From assembly GCF_025449335.1 (NCBI RefSeq), contig NZ_CP104883.1, positions 3,030,501 to 3,094,500 on the forward strand: DNA of 64,000 nucleotides, read 5' to 3'. The notes beneath the pieces are model-generated. The model searched no databases. It worked only from the letters and a program-made list of their open reading frames with translations, and was not told the DNA's origin. Positions 1 to 8,736 of the stretch are shown here, in pieces. Source of the stretch: Bartonella sp. HY328 (GTDB lineage Bacteria; Pseudomonadota; Alphaproteobacteria; Rhizobiales; Rhizobiaceae). Made by a program: the position numbers and the translations under genes. How positions within the stretch are numbered: the stretch's first letter is position 1; each line of letters begins with the position of its first letter.

Positions 1-1255
1 CACGGGCAATGGAAAGACCAAGCCCTGTACCACTTGCATCTTGATTGCGTGCTTCATCAAGGCGGAAGAACGGCTTAAATACTTCCTCACGCATATTTTC
101 AGGAATTCCTGGGCCATCATCATCGACACAAAGGGTTAATTTATGGTCGTCATGATGTATTACAACATCGACATTGCGTGCATAGCGAAAGCCGTTTGAC
201 ACAAGATTAGCAATTAGTCGGGTAAAACCATTGGGGCGAACTTGAACTTCAGGGCTCCCATGAATTTCAAAGGTAAAACCACGTTCGCGTAATAGTGCTT
301 CCTCGTTGAGCTTAGTCATGACATTTTCAAGATTGAGTGTGCCAACTTCTTCGCTGCCTTCGCCGCGTGCAAAAGCAAGATAGCCTTCAAGCATGTTTTG
401 CATGTCATTCACATCATGCTCTAGCGGTTCAGTATCAATACCACCACCTGCTATGGCAAGTTGCAGTTTAAATCTTGTTAAAATGGTACGTAAATCATGG
501 CTGACACCAGATAGCATGGTCGTACGCTGCTCAATTTGCCGCTCTATACGCTCCCTCATGCGCAAAAAGGCAACACCCGCACGCATCACTTCTTCAGCGC
601 CGCGTGGCGAAAATCCTTCTGGCAAGGGGCGCCCCTTACCAAAACTATCTGCAGCTTCAGCCAATTGCTGGATTGGTTTAATTTGGCTGCGTAAGAAATA
701 AATTGCAATAATTAACAAAACAAGCGCTGTCACCACCATCCAACTTAGGAAAATACCGGTATTGGATGCATAGGTTTGGCTGCGGGTTGCAAATACCCGT
801 AATACTTTATCATCAAGACGAATACGAATTTCCACAAGATCTGAATCGCCAACTGTATCAATCCAGAATTGCCGATTAATCTGCTTGGTGATTTCCTCAC
901 TCAAAAAATAATCCAAAATTGCAAAAAATGGCTTTGGACCGGGCGACGGCAGTGGATCGGGCGGCAAAATAGAAATATTTAAGCCCATTCTTTTCTGGGC
1001 TATGCGGATGATATTATCATAATCAGCATCCTGCGGATAGGTCTCAATGAGATCAATAATGGCAGCAATATCATGAACAACTGCCATGGACAAACGCTCA
1101 GTTACCATTTGCCAATGCCGTTCCATAAAGACATAGGCTATCACTGATTGCAACAAAACCATTGGTGCAATAATAATGATAAGGGAACGCGCATAAAGCC
1201 GTTTTGGCATGCTTTTAGCAATGAAACGGCTTAATTTAGTCCATGGTGCTTCCAT
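1..1255 (-). CDS. EnvZ-type sensor histidine kinase (3' end outside window)
   Basis: This is an inner-membrane sensor kinase that would phosphorylate the response regulator encoded just upstream. About 418 codons are visible and the C-terminus runs off the window. The start is an ATG at 1255, 12 bases after the regulator stop. The sequence shows a first membrane segment near residues 21-43, a periplasmic part, a second membrane segment near 165-187, a HAMP-like linker, an H-box reading MLSGVSHDLRTIL near residue 249, an N-box, and the ATP-binding motifs DDDGPGIP (near 380) and GLGLSIAR (at the window edge). EnvZ kinases of Hyphomicrobiales have this architecture and gene order. The signal sensed cannot be read from the sequence. 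Confidence 0.92.
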   Translation of the reverse strand, partial: MEAPWTKLSRFIAKSMPKRLYARSLIIIIAPMVLLQSVIAYVFMERHWQMVTERLSMAVVHDIAAIIDLIETYPQDADYDNIIRIAQKRMGLNISILPPDPLPSPGPKPFFAILDYFLSEEITKQINRQFWIDTVGDSDLVEIRIRLDDKVLRVFATRSQTYASNTGIFLSWMVVTALVLLIIAIYFLRSQIKPIQQLAEAADSFGKGRPLPEGFSPRGAEEVMRAGVAFLRMRERIERQIEQRTTMLSGVSHDLRTILTRFKLQLAIAGGGIDTEPLEHDVNDMQNMLEGYLAFARGEGSEEVGTLNLENVMTKLNEEALLRERGFTFEIHGSPEVQVRPNGFTRLIANLVSNGFRYARNVDVVIHHDDHKLTLCVDDDGPGIPENMREEVFKPFFRLDEARNQDASGTGLGLSIAR

Positions 1256-1267
1256 TATATGCGCCTA

Positions 1268-1975
1268 TTATTCAACCGCTAATTTATAGCCAATACCACG
1301 CACTGTTTGCAGCCAAACAGGATTTGCAGGATCATTTTCTACCTTACGGCGTAAACGATTGATCTGCACATCAATGGTGCGTTCACCCACTTCGCCTTCG
1401 CCGGCAGCCAATTCTTGGCGTGGAATGGTTTCACCAACGCGAGAGGCAAAAATTACCATAATTTCTTGCTCGCGGTCGGTAAGATGGATAATCTCCCCCG
1501 CTTTTTTCAACTCACGCCGCGGAATCGAAAATGTATAGGGGCCAAAAACAATTTGCTCTATGGTTGGTTGGCTTGTTGGATTGCCTCGGCGTAAAATAGC
1601 ATTGATACGCAATAATAATTCACGCGGATCAAAGGGCTTAGGCAAATAATCATCAGCCCCTGCTTCAAGACCATCAATACGTGCATCCGTTTCTGCTAAT
1701 GCAGTCAACATCAAAATTGGAACATCCTTAGTTTCACGCAAAGAACGCGTAAGCGAAATTCCAGTTTCTCCAGGCATCATCACGTCAACAATTAACAGAT
1801 CAAAATCCAACCCTGCCAATTTTCGCCGTGCTTCATCTGCCAATGCAGCCATAGAAACACGAAAACCATTTTTCTGTAAAAACTGCGATAATAGACTGCG
1901 TATGCGTGTATCATCATCAACAACCAAAATATGGGGAGCATTATCGGCAATGCTGTAATCTTGCTTATCTGTCAT
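1268..1975 (-). CDS. OmpR/PetR-type response regulator
   Basis: This is a two-domain response regulator of about 235 residues. The receiver domain carries the acidic cluster VVDDDTR, the phospho-acceptor Asp in LIVDVMMPGE, and the conserved Lys in YLPKPFDP. A winged-helix OmpR/PhoB DNA-binding domain covers roughly residues 140-235 and ends in GIGYKLAVE. The ATG at 1975 is preferred over the upstream GTG because an AGGA ribosome site precedes it. It lies in one operon with the EnvZ-like kinase downstream (12-base gap), and a MarR gene lies upstream on the same strand. This resembles the petP-petR order known from Rhodobacter and Rhizobiales. The regulon is not inferable from the sequence. Confidence 0.93.
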   Translation of the reverse strand: MTDKQDYSIADNAPHILVVDDDTRIRSLLSQFLQKNGFRVSMAALADEARRKLAGLDFDLLIVDVMMPGETGISLTRSLRETKDVPILMLTALAETDARIDGLEAGADDYLPKPFDPRELLLRINAILRRGNPTSQPTIEQIVFGPYTFSIPRRELKKAGEIIHLTDREQEIMVIFASRVGETIPRQELAAGEGEVGERTIDVQINRLRRKVENDPANPVWLQTVRGIGYKLAVE

Positions 1976-2219
1976 CAACACATCCTACTTATGTGAATTT
2001 TAAAACATAATTATTATAAAGCCCTTTTGGCGTAATCTGCATAAATATCAGTTAAACCATCTAGCAGACTCGCACCTATTATAGGACAATAAGCTTAAGC
2101 AAAGTAAAACACTTCATTCACTTTTCATATCAATTGCAAAATCTTGTTGAAGAAAAATAGGACAAAGAATGTTGCATCTTAAAATCGCTATATGACTAGG
2201 CAAAAGTTGCTTTTAACAA

Positions 2220-2720
2220 TTATTCTTTTTCCCGAGCCAGATTTTCAATATAAGTTGGCTCACGCCGATCATTATCAAGCATGCCAGCTAAAAATTTGCG
2301 CACAATGCTTGAATCTTCAAGGCCAGCTTGCCTTAACGCACGTTCAATACGCTGCGATTGCGGTTCTGACAGGCGCAATGATAAATCCCGCCCTTTTTGC
2401 GTTGGATACAATTCCCTTTGCCGGCGATCTTTAACGCCTGCTTCTTGCAAAATATACTCATCGTCAATTAATTGCTTTAATACGCGCCCTAGCGATTGCT
2501 TGGTGATGCCTAATACATCCAATAATTCAGCAACGGTAAGCCCCGGGCGACGACTAACAAAATATAAAACGCGGTGATGCGCACGCCCAAAACCCAACTC
2601 TAACAATAAACGGTCAGGATCTGCCGTAAAATCCTGATAGGCATAAAAGAGCAATTCTATAACCGCAATATGATCCGTTTCAGAAGCTTCGATGGCTTTT
2701 TTTACCGGCGATAAAGGCAT
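2220..2720 (-). CDS. MarR-family regulator, PetP-like
   Basis: This is a winged-helix MarR repressor of about 166 residues. The DNA-binding part reads as the usual helix-turn-helix plus wing: LTVAELLDVLGITKQSLG followed by the basic wing VKDRRQRELYPT. The ATG at 2720 is preferred; an in-frame TTG lies 27 bases upstream. It sits 5' of the OmpR-like regulator on the same strand, separated by about 240 bases. Its orthologues in related bacteria are called PetP and are thought to act with PetR. It is divergent from the metallohydrolase at 2830, so the 109-base spacer holds both promoters. The ligand is unknown. Confidence 0.85.
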   Translation of the reverse strand: MPLSPVKKAIEASETDHIAVIELLFYAYQDFTADPDRLLLELGFGRAHHRVLYFVSRRPGLTVAELLDVLGITKQSLGRVLKQLIDDEYILQEAGVKDRRQRELYPTQKGRDLSLRLSEPQSQRIERALRQAGLEDSSIVRKFLAGMLDNDRREPTYIENLAREKE

Positions 2721-2829
2721 GCAAAATCCATTTTGAATAAAACACAAAAATTTGCCATATCATAATGTATAAGAATATGGAATGATAGAATTATAGCATA
2801 TAAAATAGACTAAAATAGGAATAAACGTC

Positions 2830-3480
2830 ATGGGCATGCTAAAGGCACATATTATACCAGTTACAATAGCACAGCAAAATTGTACCATATTATTTGATGA
2901 AGATAGTAAAAAGGGTATTTTGCTCGATCCAGGCGGTGACCTTCCTTATATTATGCAAGCTATTGAGCAAGAGGGTATCAAAATTGAGGCAATCTGGCTA
3001 ACTCATGGTCATTTTGATCATGTTGGTGCGGCAATGGATGCAAAAGAAGCGCTTGGCGTTGAAATTATTGGGCCACACAAAGATGATAAATTTTTACTTG
3101 GCATGGTTGAAGAAACGGCCAAGGCCTACAACATCACCGATAAAATGCGCAATTGTACCACCGATCGTTGGCTTGAAGAGGGAGATGAGCTTGATTGTGC
3201 CGGTCATAAATTTAAAGTGTATCATACACCTGGCCATGCCCCTGGTCATGTCATTTTCTTTAACGAAGAATTGCGCTTTGCTTTGATGGGCGATGTTTTG
3301 TTTCATGACTCAATCGGGCGTACTGATTTACCACGCGGGAACCACCAGCAATTACTGGACACAATCAAAAACAAAGTCTTGCCCTTGGGCGATGATGTTG
3401 GATTTTTATGTGGTCATGGTCCAGGCAGCACTATTGGCAATGAAAAACGCAGCAACCCATTTGTTGCACCAATTGCATAA
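2830..3480 (+). CDS. Metallo-beta-lactamase-fold hydrolase (glyoxalase II-like, YcbL type)
   Basis: This is a 216-residue cytoplasmic hydrolase of the metallo-beta-lactamase superfamily. The metal-binding signature THGHFDHVG is at residues 59-67. Further ligands are the His in HTPGHAPGH (near 136), the Asp in MGDVLFHDS (near 155) and the His in CGHGPGS (near 196). The length fits the YcbL/glyoxalase II-like family, which hydrolyses thioesters such as lactoylglutathione. It lacks the long C-terminal domain of classical GloB, so the exact substrate is open. An AGGA ribosome site precedes the ATG. A bidirectional hairpin separates it from dps downstream. Confidence 0.88.
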   Translation: MGMLKAHIIPVTIAQQNCTILFDEDSKKGILLDPGGDLPYIMQAIEQEGIKIEAIWLTHGHFDHVGAAMDAKEALGVEIIGPHKDDKFLLGMVEETAKAYNITDKMRNCTTDRWLEEGDELDCAGHKFKVYHTPGHAPGHVIFFNEELRFALMGDVLFHDSIGRTDLPRGNHQQLLDTIKNKVLPLGDDVGFLCGHGPGSTIGNEKRSNPFVAPIA

Positions 3481-3520
3481 AATCGTTCTTACATTAGAAG
3501 TTTTTTAATGTTCTACATTG

Positions 3521-3553
3521 AAAAAACAGGCTTTGAAAACAAAGCCTGTTTTA
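3521..3553. terminator. Bidirectional terminator between hydrolase and dps
   Basis: A perfect inverted repeat, AAAACAGGCTTTG then AAAA then CAAAGCCTGTTTT, lies between the convergent hydrolase and dps genes. A-runs and T-runs on either side would give a U-tract on both strands. Confidence 0.85.
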
Positions 3554-3583
3554 TATATAAATCTAAAAACTTAAATCATAAAC

Positions 3584-4075
3584 TTATTTTGGTTCTTGCA
3601 CATGGGCTTCAAGGAACCACAAGTTTTTATCTAACGTACGTGAAGCAGCGGTGAAAATATCAGCAGTATCATCTTCACCTGCATCCGCTGCATCTTTAAT
3701 GGCTTTACGCACAAAATTTGCAGCTTCACCATAGCGTTCAATTAAAGCTTCAAGATGATCTTCAACTTTGTAAATATCGGTAGGATAAGGCTTTAATAAT
3801 GAATCCTTGTTGACACTTTGAGTTGTACCAAATGCGGTACCACCAAGCTGAGCAACGCGCTCTGCAATAATATCAACATGTTCATCAAGATCATCACGGA
3901 ATTGATCTAACATTTCATGAACCATAATAAACCGTGGACCTTTAATATTCCAGTGGGCTTGCTTGGTCAACAAGCCAAGATCAATGAGTGCTGCCAAAGA
4001 TTTATTTAAAAGCTCAATCGCGGTTTGTTTGGTGTTTGAAGGAACATTATTTACAGTTTTATGCATCTTAACCAT
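3584..4075 (-). CDS. dps: Dps DNA-protecting ferritin-like protein
   Basis: This is a 163-residue Dps protein. Dps assembles as a dodecamer, oxidises Fe2+ with peroxide, and binds or shields DNA in stress and stationary phase. The ferroxidase region is visible: TKQAHWNIKGPRF with the His near 41, then HEMLDQFRDDLDEHVDIIAER with His, Asp and Glu ligands (about 53-72). The N-terminal Lys and His residues may serve DNA binding. The ATG at 4075 has a GAGGT ribosome site. A possible FNR/FixK-type site lies about 100 bases upstream, which would suggest oxygen-linked control. The gene is monocistronic and ends at a shared terminator. Confidence 0.95.
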   Translation of the reverse strand: MVKMHKTVNNVPSNTKQTAIELLNKSLAALIDLGLLTKQAHWNIKGPRFIMVHEMLDQFRDDLDEHVDIIAERVAQLGGTAFGTTQSVNKDSLLKPYPTDIYKVEDHLEALIERYGEAANFVRKAIKDAADAGEDDTADIFTAASRTLDKNLWFLEAHVQEPK

Positions 4076-4170
4076 TTTTTTACCTCATTATAAACACGTC
4101 TTTCATCCAGTGGCGGATGAATTAAAATCTAAAAGATTGATCAACTCACATTTCAAATTGTGCAGCGTTC

Positions 4171-4184
4171 CTGATCTAGATCAA
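4171..4184. promoter_or_regulatory. FNR/FixK-like palindrome upstream of dps
   Basis: The sequence CTGATCTAGATCAA matches the FNR/FixK consensus TTGAT-N4-ATCAA at all fixed positions but the first. Its core TGATCTAGATCA is a perfect palindrome. It lies about 96 bases upstream of the dps ATG. The regulator assignment is inference. Confidence 0.45.
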
Positions 4185-4687
4185 ATATAGTAAAGCTTGA
4201 TGACATTTTAAATAGCTATACATTTTAGTGATCGGAAAAAAGTAAACTAATTGGCTAATGATAGAATAGCTATAAGTTTACAATTAAATCATAGATTTCA
4301 ATTTCTTTATTTTTTGTCTTTTTTTTGAAATTTTATTTTGCAAATATAATATTTTAAGTAATTTTTGACAAGTTTTTTAAAAGTCATCACGAATTAGTGA
4401 GTTCGCTGCCCCAATATGAGAAGAGTTGGCTTCTAAAATATGCCATTTGTGCAAACAGACAGCAACCATTTTGAAGCATTGCGCCATTTGATTTTCAATT
4501 TCAAAAAAATTTATAGCAAAACTGCTTAAGGGGCTTTTTTTATGGGCTAAAAAAACATAAAAGCATTCCATGAGACCAGAAAATTATACAATGTTTTGTT
4601 CTGAGTCATTATTCTGGAAGTAATTAAGGTTTTTTATTTTTGCAAAAGGATGAATTGCTTTAATAGGCACATAACAATATTCTATAG

Positions 4688-4803
4688 GAAACAATTTCAT
4701 ATGGAATGCGGCAAGATGCAAAGACCAAGGTATATCGCTCTTAATAAACCGATGGAATGACCTTATTTTTATGATGACTGCATTTTACAAATGAAATTGT
4801 TTC
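4688..4803. repeat. 116-bp inverted-repeat structure (MITE-like or RNA hairpin)
   Basis: The arms GAAACAATTTCAT (4688-4700) and ATGAAATTGTTTC (4791-4803) are perfect 13-base inverted repeats. The similarity continues imperfectly inward for about 12 more bases (TATGGAATGCGG against TTTGTAAAATGCAG). The unit is 116 bases, carries no coding potential and lies upstream of yebC. Confidence 0.5.
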
Positions 4804-4920
4804 GCATATTGTTAAAGTGTTTTAGTAGATAGAATGATAGAATTTTATCTGTTTTGTTAAACAAACTGCATTAATCGCAACAAGCGAGACTAATGGCAGT
4901 AAACCATAAGCAGGAGTGCC

Positions 4921-5667
4921 ATGGCTGGCCATTCACAGTTTAAAAATATCATGCATCGCAAAGGTCGTCAGGACGCGATGCGCTCAAAAATGTTCTCAAA
5001 ATTGGCGCGCGAAATTACCGTTGCTGCCAAGCAAGGCTTGCCTGACCCGGCAATGAATGCACGTTTGCGTCTTGCAATTCAGAACGCTAAAGCGCAGTCA
5101 ATGCCGAAAGATAATATCGACCGCGCCGTTAAAAAGGCATCAGGTGGCGATTCTGAAAATTATGATGAAGTACGCTATGAAGGTTATGGCCCAGGCGGCG
5201 TTGCAGTTATTGTTGAAGCCTTGACCGATAATCGTAATCGTACCGCGTCTAATGTTCGCTCTGCTTTTACAAAGGCAGGTGGCGCATTGGGCGAAACTGG
5301 CTCGGTTGGCTTTATGTTTAACCGCGTTGGCGAAATTGTCTATAAGCCAACAGCTGGTAGCGCTGATGCGATTATGGATGCTGCCATTGAAGCTGGCGCC
5401 GAAGATGTGACATCTGATGAAGATGGCCATACCATCATTTGCGCCTTTGAAGATATTGGCGAGGTCTCAAAAAACCTTGAAGCTGCCCTTGGTGAAGCTG
5501 AGTCTATCAAAACCATCTGGAAGCCACTTACCATGGCACCAGTTGATGAAGATAAGGCGCACTCTATTTTAAGACTTATCGATGTACTTGAAGATGATGA
5601 TGACGTACAAAACGTCTATGCCAATTTTGAAGTCAGCGATGAAGTGATGGCAAAGCTATCCAATTAA
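4921..5667 (+). CDS. yebC: YebC/PmpR-family protein
   Basis: This is a 248-residue YebC/PmpR protein. The family consists of cytoplasmic proteins that were described as transcriptional regulators and more recently as translation factors that help ribosomes pass difficult sequences. The hallmark N-terminus MAGHSQFKNIMHRKGRQD is present, as are the motifs MPKDNIDRAVKKASG and YEGYGPGGVAVIVE, and it has the full three-domain length. A CAGGAG ribosome site precedes the ATG. It stands alone, with a strong terminator after it. In many Rhizobiales it is near ruvC; that is not the case here. Confidence 0.96.
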   Translation: MAGHSQFKNIMHRKGRQDAMRSKMFSKLAREITVAAKQGLPDPAMNARLRLAIQNAKAQSMPKDNIDRAVKKASGGDSENYDEVRYEGYGPGGVAVIVEALTDNRNRTASNVRSAFTKAGGALGETGSVGFMFNRVGEIVYKPTAGSADAIMDAAIEAGAEDVTSDEDGHTIICAFEDIGEVSKNLEAALGEAESIKTIWKPLTMAPVDEDKAHSILRLIDVLEDDDDVQNVYANFEVSDEVMAKLSN

Positions 5668-5697
5668 TATTTATGCATATATATGCGAGCTAAATTA

Positions 5698-5733
5698 AAA
5701 AACCTGAAGCTTTTTAACGCTTCAGGTTTTTAG
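5698..5733 (+). terminator. Terminator after yebC
   Basis: The stem AAACCTGAAGC / GCTTCAGGTTT has a short AT loop and is followed by a T-run, 30 bases after the yebC stop. Confidence 0.85.
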
Positions 5734-5969
5734 TATTCTAAAAGCATAGCTAAATAATTCCATCATTTTAATCACGTTTGAACAATATTCTACTCCTAAA
5801 GCTGCGCTCTGCTCGTGCTATAATGTTAAAAAAAATTGTATAGCCTAAAATTTAGGGGCTTTTGCTCATACCTTTAGAGTAAACAGAAATTACCTTTGTT
5901 TGTTTGCCTAATCACATTAACAGGCGCAAACAAAAATTTAAGCGCTGGCATAGGTAGCTTAAAAAAAGC

Positions 5970-6682
5970 GGGGCTGTACAAGACAAGCTGCCCATAAATT
6001 GTTTAACCTATTGTTTAAGTTGTTTTAATTGCGCTTGAGGCGATGGGTTGTTAAAACGCCACTCACATTCTTTTAAAAATAGTCCAAAATTCTTTCTTGG
6101 TATAACATTGAATTTGCGCATATGCGCTTGGATCAGGTTAAAAATTCACATTGCCATTGATGTGATTACTCTTGTCTGCAAACAGTTTTGAATGATTGAT
6201 GCAATAATGTTTAAATTCTGATACATCCAAACCATTATATCCACGCCAACAGTTGCTATAGACAATACTTTTCCGCACAACTTTGCGTTTAATGATGGGC
6301 AATAAACCGGCACTTGATGCATCTGGAATAATCTTCATATATACACGCTCACCACGATTGAGAAGGCCAAACACTAGAAATTTGTAACTTGCACCACGTC
6401 CACGATTACCCTTGCGGTGACCGCCAAAGTAACTCTCATCGACCTCAATCTCACCATCAAAAATCTCACTTGCTACTTGCTCTGTTTGATAAGCAATCAG
6501 CTCGCGAAGTATTTTATAATAATAGGCAGGGGTCTTGAAATTAACGCCAACTAAATCAGCGGCACATCGAGCAGTTGTACCGCTCACAAAATGCTCGATT
6601 AATCGATCTTGTTTAATTTTTGATAATCTGCGCTTTCTCAGGCTTATATCAGTAAACTTTCTAAGTTATATGGTACAGCCCC
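5970..6682 (-). mobile_element. Decayed IS1595-family insertion sequence
   Basis: The element is bounded by inverted repeats beginning GGGGCTGTAC at both ends: 5970 reading right and 6682 reading left. It is about 713 bases long and contains one ISXO2-like transposase gene on the minus strand with a frameshift and a lost start codon. The eight bases flanking each end do not match, so no target duplication is visible. That points to an old insertion or to later changes at the ends. Confidence 0.8.
6008..6665 (-). pseudogene. Frameshifted IS1595/ISXO2-like transposase
   Basis: The reading frame encodes an ISXO2-like DDE transposase. The visible segments are SLRKRRLSKIKQDRLIEHF, then VSGTTARCAADLVGVN, then the catalytic-domain start EIEVDESYFGGHRKGNRGRG, then CINHSKLFADKSNHING. 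After NGNVNF the frame stops. A net loss of two bases moves the rest to another frame, where HMRKFNVIPRKNF and LKECEWRFNNP continue to a stop at 6008. No ATG precedes the N-terminal part. The total length of about 219 codons is close to family size, so the decay is recent but the gene is not functional. Confidence 0.85.
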
Positions 6683-6856
6683 TAGAATTATTGCTAAATG
6701 CAGATTAAATTTTATTGGTAAAATTTTCTCAAAAACACCCATATAGCGTAAACACGGCCATACTTGAAATTATCTAAACTATCATGATATTATCAAGAAT
6801 ATTATTTAATTTTTATAGCTAAACGCGGTTTCAACTTTAGTTAACAAGGCTAGCTA

Positions 6857-8248
6857 ATGTTTTTGAGCATTTTTGAAATATTTAAGATTGGCATTGGTCC
6901 ATCATCATCCCATACGATGGGGCCAATGAGTGCAGCCTCACTTTTTTTAAGCACATTAAGAAACTACCGCACAAACAAAAACATATATTCTATCAGCGCA
7001 ACGCTTTATGGATCGCTTGCATTTACTGGAAAAGGTCACGCCAGTGACCGTGCAATTGCATTGGGTCTTTTAGGATTTTTGCCGGCGACGCTTAATGCTG
7101 ATGAAGCGGAAGCTAGCCTTTTAGCCCTTGAACAACAAAGGCAGATAAAGCCTTTTGGCTTACCAAAAATAAAATTTGATCCGCAACAGGATATTATCTT
7201 TGATTATGGCCCGCCTTTAGCTGGCCATGCAAATGGCATGATATTTCGCTGTTTTGACGAACATAAAACCGAGCTTTTGCAGGAAACCTATTACTCGATT
7301 GGTGGGGGGTTTGTTCTAACAGCTGCTCAATTAGAAAACCAGAAGCATAATATTGAACCCAATAGCGATGCAACCGTATTTCCCTACCCCTTCAAAAATG
7401 CTGTTGAAATGCTAAGAATGGCTCGCGAAAGTGGCCTATCTATCGCCCAGATGAAGCGCGAAAACGAGCTTTGTCGTCGTTCGTTAAAAGATTTTGATGA
7501 TGGCATTGAACAATTATGGGCAGTTATGAATAATTGCATTGATAATGGCCTTGAGCATGATGGTGAATTACCAGGTGGCTTACACGTTAAGCGTAGAGCC
7601 AAAAAGATCTACCAACAATTAGTTACTGAAAAGCAACGCAATTTAATGCAGCCCCATGCTGCTACCGATTGGTTGATTGTTTATGCTATGGCAGTTAATG
7701 AAGAAAATGCCGCTGGCGGCCGCGTAGTGACAGCACCAACTAATGGTGCAGCTGGTGTTGTGCCTGCTGTTTTACGCTATTATCTTGACCATTGCCATGG
7801 CGCAACAAAAGAAAAAATCGCCGATTTTTTACTTACTGCAGCAGCAATCGGCGGATTAATTAAGCATAATGCCTCTATCTCTGGGGCAGAGGCTGGCTGT
7901 CAAGGTGAAGTAGGATCAGCATCTTCTATGGCTGCGGCTGGCCTTTGCGCGGCATTAGGTGGTACACCAATGCAGATAGAAAACGCTGCTGAAATTGCAC
8001 TTGAGCATCATTTAGGCATGACTTGCGATCCAGTGGCGGGTCTTGTGCAAGTACCTTGCATTGAGCGCAACGGCCTTGGCGCAACTAAGGCTGTTGCCGC
8101 AGCCTCGCTTGCGCTACGCGGTGATGGCACACATTTTATGCCGCTGGATAATTGTATCGAAGCCATGCGGCAAACTGGTGAAGACATGAATTTAAAGTTT
8201 AAAGAAACCAGTCAAGGTGGCCTTGCTGTTAATGTACCAGAATGCTAA
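6857..8248 (+). CDS. sdaA: L-serine ammonia-lyase, single-chain iron-sulfur type
   Basis: This 463-residue enzyme deaminates L-serine to pyruvate and ammonia using a 4Fe-4S cluster. The N-terminal beta domain starts SIFEIFKIGIGPSSSHTMGP, with the Ser-rich loop typical of the family. The catalytic alpha domain carries APTNGAAGVVPAV, the cluster cysteines in AEAGCQGEVG (near 342) and MTCDPVAGLVQVPCIERN (near 381 and 392), as in E. coli SdaA. The start is ATG at 6857 with AAGG upstream. It stands alone between a dead IS and an AT-rich unknown region. No terminator is obvious. Confidence 0.96.
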   Translation: MFLSIFEIFKIGIGPSSSHTMGPMSAASLFLSTLRNYRTNKNIYSISATLYGSLAFTGKGHASDRAIALGLLGFLPATLNADEAEASLLALEQQRQIKPFGLPKIKFDPQQDIIFDYGPPLAGHANGMIFRCFDEHKTELLQETYYSIGGGFVLTAAQLENQKHNIEPNSDATVFPYPFKNAVEMLRMARESGLSIAQMKRENELCRRSLKDFDDGIEQLWAVMNNCIDNGLEHDGELPGGLHVKRRAKKIYQQLVTEKQRNLMQPHAATDWLIVYAMAVNEENAAGGRVVTAPTNGAAGVVPAVLRYYLDHCHGATKEKIADFLLTAAAIGGLIKHNASISGAEAGCQGEVGSASSMAAAGLCAALGGTPMQIENAAEIALEHHLGMTCDPVAGLVQVPCIERNGLGATKAVAAASLALRGDGTHFMPLDNCIEAMRQTGEDMNLKFKETSQGGLAVNVPEC

Positions 8249-8459
8249 CGCTCTAATAAAAAATCATTTCGTAGATTAAAAAACATTCTAAACCAATCAA
8301 TTTGTAACGACACTTAGCAACATAATCTATATTATAAACATATGATGAAATATTGTAAAACTTCTCGTCACATTTTATCATTTAACATATCGAATCTTTA
8401 CTACTATAAAAACTATTTTTATAAAAAACATTTGATGGATAATCATTAATAGTTACAAA

Positions 8460-8693
8460 TTAATCATTATAATATGATGTTTTATTATTAATAATATATT
8501 TACTATCATTATAGATTGGATTACTAGGTTTAATGACATCTGCTCGTGTTAATTTTTCTAAAGTATTATCAAAGATAAGTGCATAATGATTTTTAGGTGA
8601 GCATGACATTACATAAACATCAAAATTTTCATTATTTTTATTATCAAATATGCAAGTGTACAATATATCGACTGATGAAATTAAAGACTCTTG
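8460..8693 (-). CDS. AT-rich hypothetical fragment without a clear start
   Basis: This open frame encodes about 77 residues, including CIFDNKNNENFDVYVMSC and ALIFDNTLEKLTRADVIKP. There is no ATG near its beginning: the frame is open from a stop near 8694 and the first usable start is a TTG at 8663. It could therefore be a start-less remnant. It matches no family I recognise. It lies directly downstream of another AT-rich orphan gene on the same strand, and its base composition is clearly lower in GC than the neighbouring core genes. Transfer from elsewhere is an inference. Confidence 0.35.
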   Translation of the reverse strand, partial: QESLISSVDILYTCIFDNKNNENFDVYVMSCSPKNHYALIFDNTLEKLTRADVIKPSNPIYNDSKYIINNKTSYYND

Positions 8694-8736
8694 AATTTAG
8701 ATAGAGCGTAAAAACAATGTTTATTTTGATGCATTA

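Larger units (their letters stand above)
4076..4920. other. Long spacer between dps and yebC
   Basis: This 845-base AT-rich stretch holds no gene I can support. It contains the FNR-like site near 4171 and an inverted repeat spanning 4688-4803. A 64-codon open frame on the minus strand (4377-4571) has no recognisable domain and probably is not a gene. The yebC promoter should lie at its right end. Confidence 0.6.

Noticed and set aside
4377..4571. 64-codon minus-strand open frame between dps and yebC
   Set aside because: No family resemblance and no good ribosome site; it is probably chance in AT-rich DNA, although I cannot exclude a small protein.
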